DNA of 46,633 nucleotides from Hoeflea sp. (GTDB lineage: Bacteria; Pseudomonadota; Alphaproteobacteria; Rhizobiales; Rhizobiaceae): NCBI RefSeq assembly GCF_014359905.1, contig NZ_JACIYP010000038.1, positions 1-46,633 of the forward strand. Reading direction: 5' to 3'. Positions 36,101-44,049 of this stretch are shown here, in pieces. Position numbers and translations under genes: made by a program. The notes under the pieces are model-generated. The model was not told the origin of the DNA, did no database searches, and saw only the letters and a list, made by a program, of their open reading frames with translations. Position 1 is the stretch's first letter, and each line of letters starts with the position of its first letter.

Positions 36101-36516
36101 CCGGCGCGCCCGAACCCTTGCCGGACGTCATCGACTATCAGCCGGAAAACCGCCGCCTCATCGTCGGCAAGGGCCACATCGACAACGTGCCGCCCGAAGT
36201 CTGGGCCTACGAGGTCTCGGGCAAGCAGGTGCTCAAGCAGTGGTTCAGCTACCGCCGGCGCGACCGCACCCGCCCCATCATCGGCGACCGCCGCCCGCCG
36301 TCGCCGCTCGATCGCATCCAGCCCGATCATTGGCTGTCGGACTACACCACCGACCTCATCAACCTCTTGCATGTGCTCGGCCGGCTGGTGAAGCTGGAAC
36401 CCGTCCAGGCAGATCTGCTCGAAAGGATTTTGGAAAAGTCGCTTCTCGGCCTTGAAGCCGTCGGAATGGGCGGCGACAATGAACCCGAATCGACCGAGGA
36501 TGCGGCGTCCGAATGA
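33184..36516 (+). CDS. Single-chain restriction-modification enzyme (type IIG / ISP-like)
   Basis: An 1110-residue protein that appears to unite cleavage and N6-adenine methylation. An N-terminal PD-(D/E)xK nuclease-like site is seen at Asp73, Glu87 and Lys89 (IEVKAP). A helical linker follows. The methyltransferase domain has motif I DPAVGTGTF (from 368) and catalytic NPPY (493-496). The last third is a probable target-recognition region similar in layout to LlaBIII/ISP C-terminal domains. No helicase domain is visible, unlike true type ISP enzymes. It overlaps by four bases an 88-residue gene. It protects the cell from foreign DNA; the target site is unknown. Confidence 0.85.
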   Translation: MSSTTLDAVISTFGHAVSKKLSSPVVTGAPEDQLRGPLETLILNGIVELLGYSKETVAMIGETSLAEIMTRPDYAVTFGNALTGFIEVKAPGKGADPRRYQGHDKNQWNRLKSLPNLIYTDGMGFSLWRDGELQGKVLNLEGDLESGGKAIKAPPELLGLFSDFFTWAPQAPKTPRRLAEVSARLCRLLRDEVTEQMDLGNPALTGLAEDWRKLLFPQADDDQFADGYAQAVTFGLLIARTRDIPLINGIEHAALDLKKSNSLIGTALGLLTDNADNRMALQTSLETMARVLNEVNWQEVGKNDPEAWLYFYEHFLEVYDNTLRKRTGSYYTPPEVVNAMVRMVDEVLRGPLFERPSGFASADVTVADPAVGTGTFLLGVLRRIADTVAQDMGEGAVPAAISAAANRLIGFEIQFGPFAVAQLRLIAEFQELMVVGEGKAATLPALRLFITDTLGNPYVEDEHLPQVMQPIATSRREANAIKKGQPITVVIGNPPYKEKADGRGGWIEAGSDGNAAPMEWWRPPVEWGVSAHTKHLKNLYVYFWRWATWKVFGTGHNAATGNPDRDEEGIVCFITVAGFLNGPGFQKMRDDLRRTCTDIWVIDCSPEGHQPEVATRIFQGVQQPVCIVITAKKLGKDRNVPARVRYVALPAGKRAEKFEALRTLSLQGVDWTPCPEDWRDGFLPEAKGIWAEMLPLKSLFVYDGSGVMPGRTWVIAPDRESLAKRWDALVAEKDEAKKEVLFHPHQGGDKTVSKKTQTELAGHPQRQQAVKDDQEAVQPPARYGFRTFDRQWIIADTRLLNRPNPALWDSYSSDQIFITALERAAPSSGPAISLTACIPDLDHYKGSFGGRVMPLFRDAAASQSNIRPELLAFLADAYGQEVAPADVMAYLAALMAHPAFTERFREDLIQPGLHVPLTADAALFFEAVVLGREVFWLHCYGERFAEADAGRPKGPPRLPAEEGPRIPVDGAIPGAPEPLPDVIDYQPENRRLIVGKGHIDNVPPEVWAYEVSGKQVLKQWFSYRRRDRTRPIIGDRRPPSPLDRIQPDHWLSDYTTDLINLLHVLGRLVKLEPVQADLLERILEKSLLGLEAVGMGGDNEPESTEDAASE

Positions 36517-36779
36517 CCAGAGCCCAATATGACCTGTTCGCCACCCAGGCGGACCTGCTGCCCAGCGAACCGGCGTCCTACGCGCCGGATCCGGTTCGTG
36601 TTCGCGGGAAGCTGAATGCCGTTCTTGACCAGTTGCGCAAGGCGCAGACGATGCCGTGGGACAACAAGACCCGCGCCCGGCAACAGCTTGTTTTTCCCCA
36701 GATGACAAGGGTTCTGCCGCCCGAGGAAGCCCAGCAATTTCTGCTGAGTTTCGACCGGGAATTGCAGCGTCTGGGATAA
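36513..36779 (+). CDS. Small protein coupled to the restriction-modification gene
   Basis: An 88-residue soluble protein overlapping the end of the large gene (ATGA), so surely co-translated. It starts MTRAQYDLFATQADLLP and has KLNAVLDQLRKAQTMPWD and FPQMTRVLPPEEAQQF segments, predicted helical. I know of no assigned function. Its fixed coupling suggests a specificity, assembly or control subunit for the enzyme, but this is inference. A palindrome follows at 36819-36839. Confidence 0.82.
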   Translation: MTRAQYDLFATQADLLPSEPASYAPDPVRVRGKLNAVLDQLRKAQTMPWDNKTRARQQLVFPQMTRVLPPEEAQQFLLSFDRELQRLG

Positions 36780-36818
36780 GGGTCCCCTCGTCCGTCCCGT
36801 CGCTCTCGCGCCGCTCCG

Positions 36819-36839
36819 ACCTCCCCTCAAGGGGGAGGT
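36819..36839. terminator. GC-rich palindrome between convergent genes
   Basis: ACCTCCCC and GGGGAGGT pair around five bases, between the small gene (+) and arsA (-). It is of the same CTCAAGGGGGAG type as those near 32180 and 32290, so it may be a repeat serving as a terminator. Confidence 0.45.
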
Positions 36840-36856
36840 GGGAAGAGTGCCCAGCC

Positions 36857-38614
36857 TCAGCGCTGGGTGAGTTTTTCAAGCTCGCTCAGCCCCACCGGCG
36901 GGGTGGTGCGGTAGCCGAGCAGGTAGGTGCGCCGGGCGAATTCGGTCCGGACCCGGTCGATCTGGGCGCGCTCGCCCGCAAGACGCGAGCCGAGCAGCGG
37001 GTCGCTTGTGCCGGTCGCCGCCATGCTCTTGTTGACGACCCAGCCATAGGGTTCGATGCCGGCGCGGCGCAGGTCGTCCTGCAGGGCGCCGGCTTCGGAC
37101 ACCGGGGTGGTTTCGGGCAGGACGACGAGGAGGACGCGGGTGTAGTCGGCGTCCTGCAGCCGCATCAGCGGTGTGACGACGCGGCCCGGTGCGCCGGGCT
37201 CGAGATGCCGCGTCATCTGCCGGTGATAGGCGCCGGTGGCGTCGAGCAGCAGCAGCGTGTGCCCGGTCGGCGCGGTGTCGAGCACCACGAAGGCGCTGCG
37301 CGCCTCGGCCACCACCCGCGAGAAGGCATGGAACACCGCCACCTCCTCCGTGCAGGGCGAGGCCAGGTCCTCGAGCAGCAGGGCCTTGCCCTCGGCATCG
37401 AGATCGCGGCCGCGCGACGCCATGATCTTGTCGATGTAGCGTTTCGTTTCGGCGGCGGGGTCGATCCGGTCGACCGTCAGGCCGGGCATGACGCCGTCGA
37501 CCACGAAGCTCACATGCGCGGCAGGGTCGGTCGTGGTCAGGTGCACCGCCTGGCCGCGGGCGGCGAGGCCAACGGCGATTGCCGCGGCGACGGTGGTCTT
37601 GCCGACGCCGCCCTTGCCCATGACCATGACGAGGCCGCGCCCGCCCGCGGCGATCTCGTCGACCAGGTCCGCCAGGCCGGGCAGGTCAAGCGGCTCCTCC
37701 GCCGGGCCGGCGGCGGCCGGATGCGGCGCGCCGGGCGTCATCAGCGCCCTGAGCGCCGGCAGCCCCACCATGTCGAAGCCGAGCAGCGGGAACTCGGCGC
37801 GGGGCAGCCCGGCGAGCGTTTCGGGCATTGACGCCAGCGTCTCCTCCTGCTCGCGCGCCATGGCCGAGGCCACCGCGTCCGCCTCGCTCGCGGCGCGGAA
37901 CCGCCCGTTGACTGCGAGCATCTGGTTGGACAGGCCCAGCGCGCTCAACTCGGCCGAGGTCCGCGCCGCCTCGCGGATGGCGCCGCGGTCGGCGCGCGTG
38001 ACCAGGACAATCGTGGTCCGGGCGGGATCGCCCAGGCACTCAAGCGCCTGGCGGAAGCGGTCCTCCTGCATCTTCAGGCCCGAATGCGGCCCCAGGCAGG
38101 AGGCGCCGCGCTCGTTGGTTTCGAGAAACCCGGTCCAGGCCTTGGGCAGGCTCAGCAGCCGCAATGTGTGGCCGGTCGGCGCCGTGTCGAAGATGATGTG
38201 GTCGAACGCCGGCGCGTCGCCCGCAAGCAGGCCGACAAATTCGTCGAACGCCGCGATCTCGGTGGTGCAGGCGCCCGAGAGCTGCTCCCTGACCGTCGAG
38301 CGCTCCGCCGCGTCGGCCTCGGGCCCCAGCTGCGCGAGCACGCGGGTCCGGTAATCCTCGGCCGCCGCCTCGGGATCGATGTTCATCGCCGACAGGCCGG
38401 GGATCCCGGGAACCGGTGTCGGGTCATCGGTGAGCGCCACGCCCAGCATCTCGTCGAGATTGGAGGCCGGATCGGTGCTGACCAGCAGCACCTTGAGGCC
38501 GCGGTCGGCGAGCGCGATGGCGCTGGCGCAACTCAGCGACGTCTTGCCGACCCCGCCCTTGCCGGTGAAGAACAGATAGGGGGTGGGATCATCGAGGGCG
38601 CTGAACCGGGTCAT
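36857..38614 (-). CDS. arsA: ArsA-type arsenical pump-driving ATPase
   Basis: A 585-residue ATPase with two homologous halves. P-loops GKGGVGKTS (18-26) and GKGGVGKTT (about 332-340) and the DTAPTGHT signature appear twice. The cysteines used for As/Sb binding in the E. coli plasmid protein have counterparts in GACTTEI, ASCLGP and SPCTEE. ArsA energises the ArsB arsenite pump, but no arsB, acr3, arsC, arsD or arsR lies in the window. It could act with a distant pump or have a different role such as protein targeting. Confidence 0.92.
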   Translation of the reverse strand: MTRFSALDDPTPYLFFTGKGGVGKTSLSCASAIALADRGLKVLLVSTDPASNLDEMLGVALTDDPTPVPGIPGLSAMNIDPEAAAEDYRTRVLAQLGPEADAAERSTVREQLSGACTTEIAAFDEFVGLLAGDAPAFDHIIFDTAPTGHTLRLLSLPKAWTGFLETNERGASCLGPHSGLKMQEDRFRQALECLGDPARTTIVLVTRADRGAIREAARTSAELSALGLSNQMLAVNGRFRAASEADAVASAMAREQEETLASMPETLAGLPRAEFPLLGFDMVGLPALRALMTPGAPHPAAAGPAEEPLDLPGLADLVDEIAAGGRGLVMVMGKGGVGKTTVAAAIAVGLAARGQAVHLTTTDPAAHVSFVVDGVMPGLTVDRIDPAAETKRYIDKIMASRGRDLDAEGKALLLEDLASPCTEEVAVFHAFSRVVAEARSAFVVLDTAPTGHTLLLLDATGAYHRQMTRHLEPGAPGRVVTPLMRLQDADYTRVLLVVLPETTPVSEAGALQDDLRRAGIEPYGWVVNKSMAATGTSDPLLGSRLAGERAQIDRVRTEFARRTYLLGYRTTPPVGLSELEKLTQR

Positions 38615-38705
38615 GACGGGCTTTCTGTGTAGAGACGGAAAAAGCCAGCATAGACCACATCCGCGCTTCTCCGATTGATCTGGGGCAAATTGGGCGCGGT
38701 CGTCT

Positions 38706-38755
38706 CTCCCTTCTCCCTGTGGGAGAAGGTGTCAGCGAAGCTGACGGATGAGGGG
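38706..38755 (+). repeat. Intergenic palindromic repeat, copy 2
   Basis: Same element as 32330-32380, with small changes in the first half and an identical TCAGCGAAGCTGA hairpin region. It lies between arsA and the Tat-exported gene, in a 228-base stretch that contains no gene. Confidence 0.7.
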
Positions 38756-38842
38756 TGTCTTGCGCCGCATCCCCCTCCGTCTCGCCGCTCGCGCGTCGAT
38801 CCACCGTCTCCCCGAGGGGAGAAAGGAGGCCAAAATCGACCC

Positions 38843-40228
38843 TCACGCCGCCACGTTGCGCTCGAGCGTCAGGTGCGTGAACTTCCCCGCACCGGTCTTT
38901 GCCATGTCGCCGGTCACCACCTCGTTCCAGCGGCAGCCGCGGATGGCGCCGCCGGGGACAGTGTCGAACAGGTTGCCCGAGATCAGCGCCGCGCCCGCGC
39001 CCTCGACCACCGAGACGGCGATGCCCGCGCCGCATTGGCGGATCGTGTTGCCGGAAAAATTGACTGCGCGCAAAAACGGCCCCCAGCCCATCAGCACGCC
39101 CCATCTCGGCGCGCCCTCGATGACATTGCCGCTGACGGCGGCGTCGGCCTCGATCGCCATGCCGATGCCGAAGCCGGCATATTCGGCCGGGTAGGGGCCA
39201 TTCGTGGTCAGGTTGCGGATGAGGTTGCCCTGGACCACGGCCAGCCGTCCGCCCTCGTTGAAATTGGCGACCGAGATGCCCACCGTGCCGCCGTCGACGA
39301 GATTGGAGGCGATCACCGCGCCCTCGAACGAGAACTCGGCGTAGATCGCCGTCTCGCCCGAGCGGATGGCCTGGTTGGAGACGATCTGGATGTTGCTCGC
39401 GGAATTGGCGCGGATCGCAGAGAAGGCGCAGTCGGACACATGGTTGTTCGTCACCATCACATTGCCCGCGCGAAAGATGTTGATGCCGTTGCCGTTCTGG
39501 CCGGTGCCGCCGGCGCGCGCGGCAATCCGCATCACCCGGTTGCCGTCAATCAGCGTGGCGTCCTCGCCGGCGCTCCAGCGATGCACCAGGATGCCGCCAT
39601 TGGCGCAGTCGCGCACCACGTTGCGGGTGATCGACAGCTTGCTGCTTTCGACCGCGTAGATCCCCGCCAGCCGTGCGCCAAAAATCTCGCAAGCGTTGAC
39701 GCGTCCGCCGCAGGCCTCCAGCGTCACCCCGTGTCCGTCGGCGCCGGCGACGGTGACGTCCTCGAGAATGGCTTCCGCGACGCCCCTGAGATGCAACAGG
39801 CCCGAGACATGGGAGCCGAGCCGCTGGTTGGCGCCGTCGAGCACAAGGCCCGACAGCTCGATGCGCCGCGCGCCTTCCGCCATCAGCCCGTGGCCGCGCC
39901 CGCCATAGATCAGCCGCGTGGCGCCGGGCACGCCGGCAATGCGGGCGCCGTCGGGCAGGTCGATATTGGACATGACATAGGTGCCCGGCGGCAGCCTGAG
40001 CACCCGGCCCTCGGCGGCGGCAAGGTCGATGGCGCGCTGGAACAGCCGGCTCTGGTCGTCGATCGCATCGGGCAGCAGGCCTGCGAGATCCGCGTCATGG
40101 CCGCCGCGCAGGTCGGCTTGCGCGAACAGCTCGCCCGCGACGGCGCGCGGGGCGAGAAAACCGGCCGCACCGGCGGCAAGGCCTGCGAGAAGCCGGCGGC
40201 GGGTCAAAACGGGATGGATCGTGCTCAT
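38843..40228 (-). CDS. Tat-exported right-handed beta-helix protein (TIGR03808-like)
   Basis: A 461-residue protein with a twin-arginine signal, TRRRLLAGLAAG, near residues 9-20. After a pectate-lyase-like start (IDDQSRLFQRAID, LPPGTY) come many short repeats of the type NxIxxG/ANGGILV, i.e. rungs of a parallel beta-helix. This layout is that of a Rhizobiales family known only as TIGR03808, of unknown role; sugar-binding or polysaccharide-cleaving activity is suggested by the fold. ATG 40228 is picked because it opens the signal peptide; upstream frame is spurious. Confidence 0.85.
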   Translation of the reverse strand: MSTIHPVLTRRRLLAGLAAGAAGFLAPRAVAGELFAQADLRGGHDADLAGLLPDAIDDQSRLFQRAIDLAAAEGRVLRLPPGTYVMSNIDLPDGARIAGVPGATRLIYGGRGHGLMAEGARRIELSGLVLDGANQRLGSHVSGLLHLRGVAEAILEDVTVAGADGHGVTLEACGGRVNACEIFGARLAGIYAVESSKLSITRNVVRDCANGGILVHRWSAGEDATLIDGNRVMRIAARAGGTGQNGNGINIFRAGNVMVTNNHVSDCAFSAIRANSASNIQIVSNQAIRSGETAIYAEFSFEGAVIASNLVDGGTVGISVANFNEGGRLAVVQGNLIRNLTTNGPYPAEYAGFGIGMAIEADAAVSGNVIEGAPRWGVLMGWGPFLRAVNFSGNTIRQCGAGIAVSVVEGAGAALISGNLFDTVPGGAIRGCRWNEVVTGDMAKTGAGKFTHLTLERNVAA

Positions 40229-40442
40229 GCGCGTGACGGTGCAGGAACCGTGCCAGCCCGGCCTGTGCCATTTCGGGACAGGCGGCCGGGCGGAAAACGC
40301 GCCGGGCCCTGAAATCCTGGAAATCTCGGCAAAGAATCTGCGAGCCGGTTGAGCCAGATCAATTGTTTCGCGCAGTCGGGGGTCTAACGTGTCTTCCGAA
40401 GGCATTGTGCCGCCGGCGGGGGCCGGATTTCGGGGGACAGAC

Positions 40443-40646
40443 ATGCTGAAGCTTGTAGCGGTTGTCTATATCATGGTCGGGAGTATGCTGGCCGGCAGTT
40501 TCATCGTCGCGGCACTGACCGTGGGCCGCATGGACGCTGTAACGATCGCCATCGCCGCCGTTGTCGGCGCGCTGGCGGCGATCCCGGTGTCCTGGTTTGT
40601 CGCCGCCAAACTGAACAAGGCCATCCGTCCGGCCCGGGCTTCCTAG
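40443..40646 (+). CDS. Small membrane protein with two hydrophobic segments
   Basis: A 67-residue protein: one hydrophobic helix at about 5-27 and another at 33-53, then a short basic tail (KLNKAIRPARAS). Similar short membrane proteins are common in Rhizobiales and sometimes mis-named CTP synthetase. Function unknown. GGGGG lies before the ATG at 40443; an in-frame ATG-less extension is unlikely. Confidence 0.72.
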   Translation: MLKLVAVVYIMVGSMLAGSFIVAALTVGRMDAVTIAIAAVVGALAAIPVSWFVAAKLNKAIRPARAS

Positions 40647-40662
40647 CCAGGGCAGGGATGGT

Positions 40663-40710
40663 GAGGAGCGCGGGGTTGGCCTGGGGGCGGGCCCGGCCCC
40701 GCTGCTCCTC
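40663..40710. terminator. Large inverted repeat between convergent genes
   Basis: GAGGAGC-GCGGGG and CCCCGC-T-GCTCCTC pair with one bulge across a GC-rich loop, between the small membrane gene (+) and the nitroreductase (-). Probable shared end signal. Confidence 0.5.
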
Positions 40711-40776
40711 GATCTTCCGCAAACGCGGCCTTTGCAGACGCGGCGGCCCGTGCCGTCTCTCCCCGCCGCATCCCCG

Positions 40777-41871
40777 TCAAGCCGTGATCACCTCTGCAAC
40801 CGGCCGCCTGAGCGAGCGCGGCATCGGCTCGGCGTAGCCGAACCGCACCACGAGATCCGGCCGGCGGTCGCCGGTGCCCAGGAGTGCGGCAAGTTCGGGC
40901 CGGAAGCGCGCCACTTCGACCGGCTGGTTGAGGAAGGCGTGCCTGACGCCCCGCGCCGTGGCGGCGAGCGCAAAACGCTGGTAGCTGCGACCCGCCTGCA
41001 CCCAGTGCCCGGGATCGTTGCTGTCGGACACAAACACCGCAAAACCCGCCGAGGAGCGCACCTGGCTCACGCATTTGGCGTTCTCGGCGTCGGCTGTGAA
41101 CACCAGCCCGAAGGCCGGGCCGGCAATCCAGGACGGCAGCGCGGGATTGCCCGAACAGGCCGAATAGAGCCCGTCGCGATGGCCGACCGCCTCGGCCGCA
41201 TTGAACCGCAGCCAGTGCTTGAGTTCGCCGACAAAGGCCGGATCCTCGACCTGGGCCGTGTTGGCGGCGACGATCAGCTCCAGAACCTGCTCCATGCGCA
41301 GCTTGTCGGTGACCAGCAGCACCGAGCAGCCCGCGACTTTTGCCGCTGCCGCGATCGCGTCAAGATCCTCCGCCGGCACCTGGCGTCCGTCGTAGACCGA
41401 GCGGGTGCATTGCCGCTCGACGATGGCCTCGAACAGCGGGTCGGGCTGGGCGCCCGCGCCGAGGCTCACCCGCACCGCGTCCTGTTCGCCCAGGAACGCA
41501 ACCGCGCTCGACCGTCCTGCGGCGGACGCCGCGAGGCTCAGGTTTTCCGCCGCACAGCCGAGGCTTGCATAAAGATGATGATTGTCCGGATCGACCGCGG
41601 GCGTGGCGCGGGAAAAATCCGGGCGGATCGTCACCTGCTCCGCTCCGCCAGAAAACAGCCAGGGCTGGGTGTTGTGGCTGTTGGCCGCCAGCGTGGCGTG
41701 ATGGACGAGAAAATCCAGTTCGCCCATGTCGCCGGGCGACCGCGGCGCCCGGAGCGCGGCCGCCGCCGACTCATAGGCATTGTCATGGGAACGCCCGCGC
41801 GCGAGCGCGTAGGCGCCAAGCCCCAATGCGGCCATCGCGCCGCCGCCCAGCAAGAGGTTTCGCCGCTTCAT
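40777..41871 (-). CDS. Tat-exported nitroreductase-family protein
   Basis: A 364-residue protein with a twin-arginine-type signal (MKRRNLLLGGGAM) and two nitroreductase-like FMN folds in line. The first has LAANSHNTQPWLF, the second LPSWIAGPAFGLVFTA and DPGHWVQAGRSYQRFALAA, as in Acg-like proteins. Such proteins bind FMN and reduce or store flavin; substrate unknown. ATG 41880 is an alternative start nine bases upstream. It stands alone. Confidence 0.85.
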   Translation of the reverse strand: MKRRNLLLGGGAMAALGLGAYALARGRSHDNAYESAAAALRAPRSPGDMGELDFLVHHATLAANSHNTQPWLFSGGAEQVTIRPDFSRATPAVDPDNHHLYASLGCAAENLSLAASAAGRSSAVAFLGEQDAVRVSLGAGAQPDPLFEAIVERQCTRSVYDGRQVPAEDLDAIAAAAKVAGCSVLLVTDKLRMEQVLELIVAANTAQVEDPAFVGELKHWLRFNAAEAVGHRDGLYSACSGNPALPSWIAGPAFGLVFTADAENAKCVSQVRSSAGFAVFVSDSNDPGHWVQAGRSYQRFALAATARGVRHAFLNQPVEVARFRPELAALLGTGDRRPDLVVRFGYAEPMPRSLRRPVAEVITA

Positions 41872-41978
41872 GCCCCGCATCCCCGGTTGTTGGTCTGGGC
41901 TGGATCATGGGGCCGAACCGCGGGCCCTGCCTTGACCGATATCAAGCCGACAATGTCAGCGGGTTCTCGTCAAGACAC

Positions 41979-42009
41979 AAAAAACCCCGGCGGTGCGGAC
42001 CGCCGGGGT
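41979..42009 (-). terminator. Intrinsic terminator of the DUF2267-like gene
   Basis: On the minus strand a perfect 11-bp stem (ACCCCGGCGGT and complement, four-base loop) is followed by six T. It lies 27 bases after the stop of the gene at 42036. Confidence 0.88.
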
Positions 42010-42035
42010 GATCAGGAATGCGAGAGGCGCGGGGC

Positions 42036-42392
42036 TCAGACGAACTGCGACAGGCCCGGGATCGAGGCCACGATCTCGTCGATGGCGTCGCCGGCGCCGT
42101 TCTCGCGGGCGTAGCCCATGGTCTGCTTGGAGACGCCGGAAATCTCGCCCATGCCGAGGCCGAGGCCCATCAGCTTCTGGCCAAGACCCATGACGCCGCC
42201 CATCGACAGCATGCCGCCGGCCGGCGCCTGCGCGATCAGCTCCTCGGAGCCGGGCACGGATGCCAGCATTTCCTTGACCTTGTCGGCAGGGCCTTCCTGC
42301 TGCAGGAAGGCGAGGATGGCGCCGACAGCCTTCCTGGCGGTGTCCGCGTCGATGCCGACATTGGTGGTGATGCGGTTGATGAGTTCGTCCAT
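42036..42392 (-). CDS. DUF2267-like small helical protein
   Basis: A 118-residue protein starting MDELINRITTNVGIDADTAR with a helical repeat, then a Gly/Met-rich middle (GGMLSMGGVMGLGQ). It resembles DUF2267/DUF2780 proteins, whose role is unknown. CGGAG precedes the ATG; the longer frame to 42593 is not supported. A strong terminator follows. Confidence 0.75.
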   Translation of the reverse strand: MDELINRITTNVGIDADTARKAVGAILAFLQQEGPADKVKEMLASVPGSEELIAQAPAGGMLSMGGVMGLGQKLMGLGLGMGEISGVSKQTMGYARENGAGDAIDEIVASIPGLSQFV

Positions 42393-42550
42393 GGGAATCT
42401 CCGAAGGTATGACGTTAACGTAAGCGTAAACGGGCGTTTTGGTCATTGCAAGCGCCGCCCGGCCGTTTTTGAACCGCTTTCCACGGGCTTGTCGCAGGGT
42501 CCCGGCGCAGCCCCAGTCTGCCATGCTCCGATGACAGATGTGCGGCGTCG

Positions 42551-43429
42551 TCAGCCCAGATGCTGCCTGAGGAACGCCACCGTGCGCGACCACGCGAGAT
42601 CCGCCGCCGCCTTGTCGTAGCGTGCGGCGGAGGTGTCGTTGTTAAAGGCGTGGTTGACACCCTCATACATGTGCAGCTCGTGGCTTTTCCCGGCCGCGTC
42701 CAGGGCTGCGCGATAGGCGTCGGTGCCCGCATTGATGCGCTCGTCGAGACCGGCGTAATGCAGCATCAGCGGCGCCTCGATGGCGGGCACGTCGGCCGCG
42801 TCCGCCTGGCGCCCGTAATAGGCAACGCCCGCGCCAAGCATCGGATCCTTGACCGCCATCTGGTTGACCAGTCCGCCGCCCCAGCAGAAGCCGACCGCGC
42901 CGACATTGCCGTTGGTCATCGCATGGCTGGCGAGGAAGGTTCGGGCAGCGATCGCATTGGTCGTGGTCTGGGTCGCGTCCAACTGGCCGATCATCTCGCG
43001 CGCGGTGTCCTCGTTGCCGGGCGTGCCGCCGAGCGGCGACAGGAAATCGACCGCGAGCGCTGCGAAGCCTTCCAGCGCCAGCCGGCGCGCCACGTCGCGG
43101 ATATGGTCGTTGAGGCCGCGGTTCTCGTGAATCACCACCACCGCGGGCAGCGCTCCGGAGGCGTCCGCAGGCGTCACCAGATAGCCCGTCATGTCACCGG
43201 TGGCGCCGGGGAAGGTGATGTCCGACGCCGCAATCCCCGCGTCATCGGCCGGCACGATGGCCGCGCGGGCGCTGTTGGCGGCAAGCAGCGGCGCGATGGC
43301 CGCCGCGGCGGCGCCCGAGCCCGCGAGCCGGGTGAGCTTGTCCATGAAGCCGCGCCGTTCGAGCGTCAGATGCGTGTAGTCGTCATAGGCCTTGATCATG
43401 GCCTGGGTGATCGTCGGCTTGTCTGTCAT
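42551..43429 (-). CDS. Dienelactone hydrolase-family protein with signal region
   Basis: A 292-residue alpha/beta hydrolase. The nucleophile is the Cys in GFCWGGG, with Asp in GLDERINA and His in NHAFNND, as in dienelactone hydrolase (carboxymethylenebutenolidase). A hydrophobic RRGFMDKLTRLAGSGAAAAA stretch at about 26-45 looks like a Tat-type signal preceded by a longer-than-usual lead, as known for YghX-like proteins. Start 43429 has GGGAG upstream. Physiological substrate unknown. Confidence 0.9.
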   Translation of the reverse strand: MTDKPTITQAMIKAYDDYTHLTLERRGFMDKLTRLAGSGAAAAAIAPLLAANSARAAIVPADDAGIAASDITFPGATGDMTGYLVTPADASGALPAVVVIHENRGLNDHIRDVARRLALEGFAALAVDFLSPLGGTPGNEDTAREMIGQLDATQTTTNAIAARTFLASHAMTNGNVGAVGFCWGGGLVNQMAVKDPMLGAGVAYYGRQADAADVPAIEAPLMLHYAGLDERINAGTDAYRAALDAAGKSHELHMYEGVNHAFNNDTSAARYDKAAADLAWSRTVAFLRQHLG

Positions 43430-43630
43430 GCGCATTCTCCCGATGAAATCCGCTTTTCCTGTCTCAAACCCTAACTAGGCCACGGTCGTCGTGAGAAAAG
43501 AGCCGCGCCGCGCAAGTCTGCGACAAGCCTTGCGATCCCGCGTCGCCAAGCCCGGACCGCCATGCTAATAACGGGCGCCTCGCGCAACGTCTTCTATCCG
43601 CATGCTGCACGAACTTTGGGAGTTCATGAC

Positions 43631-44044
43631 GTGACCACCATACTGCCTTCGCCCGATCTGGAATCCGATGCCCGCGTCAAGGCGGTGTTCGATGACATCC
43701 GCGCAACCCGCGGAACCGATTTCATCAACAACATGTGGCGCTGGCTGGCGTTCGATCCGGCGGTGCTCGAGCGCACCTGGCTGGAAGTGAAGGACGTGAT
43801 CGGCAAGCCGTCCTCGATCGATCCGCTGACCAAGGAGATGATCTACATCGCCGTGTCGGTGGCCAACAACTGCACCTATTGCATCCATTCCCACACCGCC
43901 GCCGCGCGCGCCAAGGGTATGACCGGGGAGCAATATGGCGAGCTGCTGGCGATCATCGGGCTTGCAGGCAAGACCAACCAGCTCGCGACCGCGCTGCAGG
44001 TGCCGGTGGATGCGGCCTTCGACGCCAGCCAGCCGGGCGGCTGA
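43631..44044 (+). CDS. Carboxymuconolactone decarboxylase/AhpD-like protein
   Basis: A 137-residue helical protein with the AhpD-type redox motif CTYCIHSH (Cys81, Cys84, His88). These trimers act as alkylhydroperoxidase-type thiol reductants or bind lactones. The start is GTG 43631 with GGGAG eight bases upstream; the longer frame to 43562 lacks support. It is separated by five bases from corA, so the two are probably one unit. Confidence 0.88.
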   Translation: MTTILPSPDLESDARVKAVFDDIRATRGTDFINNMWRWLAFDPAVLERTWLEVKDVIGKPSSIDPLTKEMIYIAVSVANNCTYCIHSHTAAARAKGMTGEQYGELLAIIGLAGKTNQLATALQVPVDAAFDASQPGG

Positions 44045-44049
44045 CCGGC

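Noticed and set aside
38675-40312. 545-residue open frame on the plus strand
   Set aside because: Antisense to the Tat-exported beta-helix gene and rich in Arg/His; no family features.
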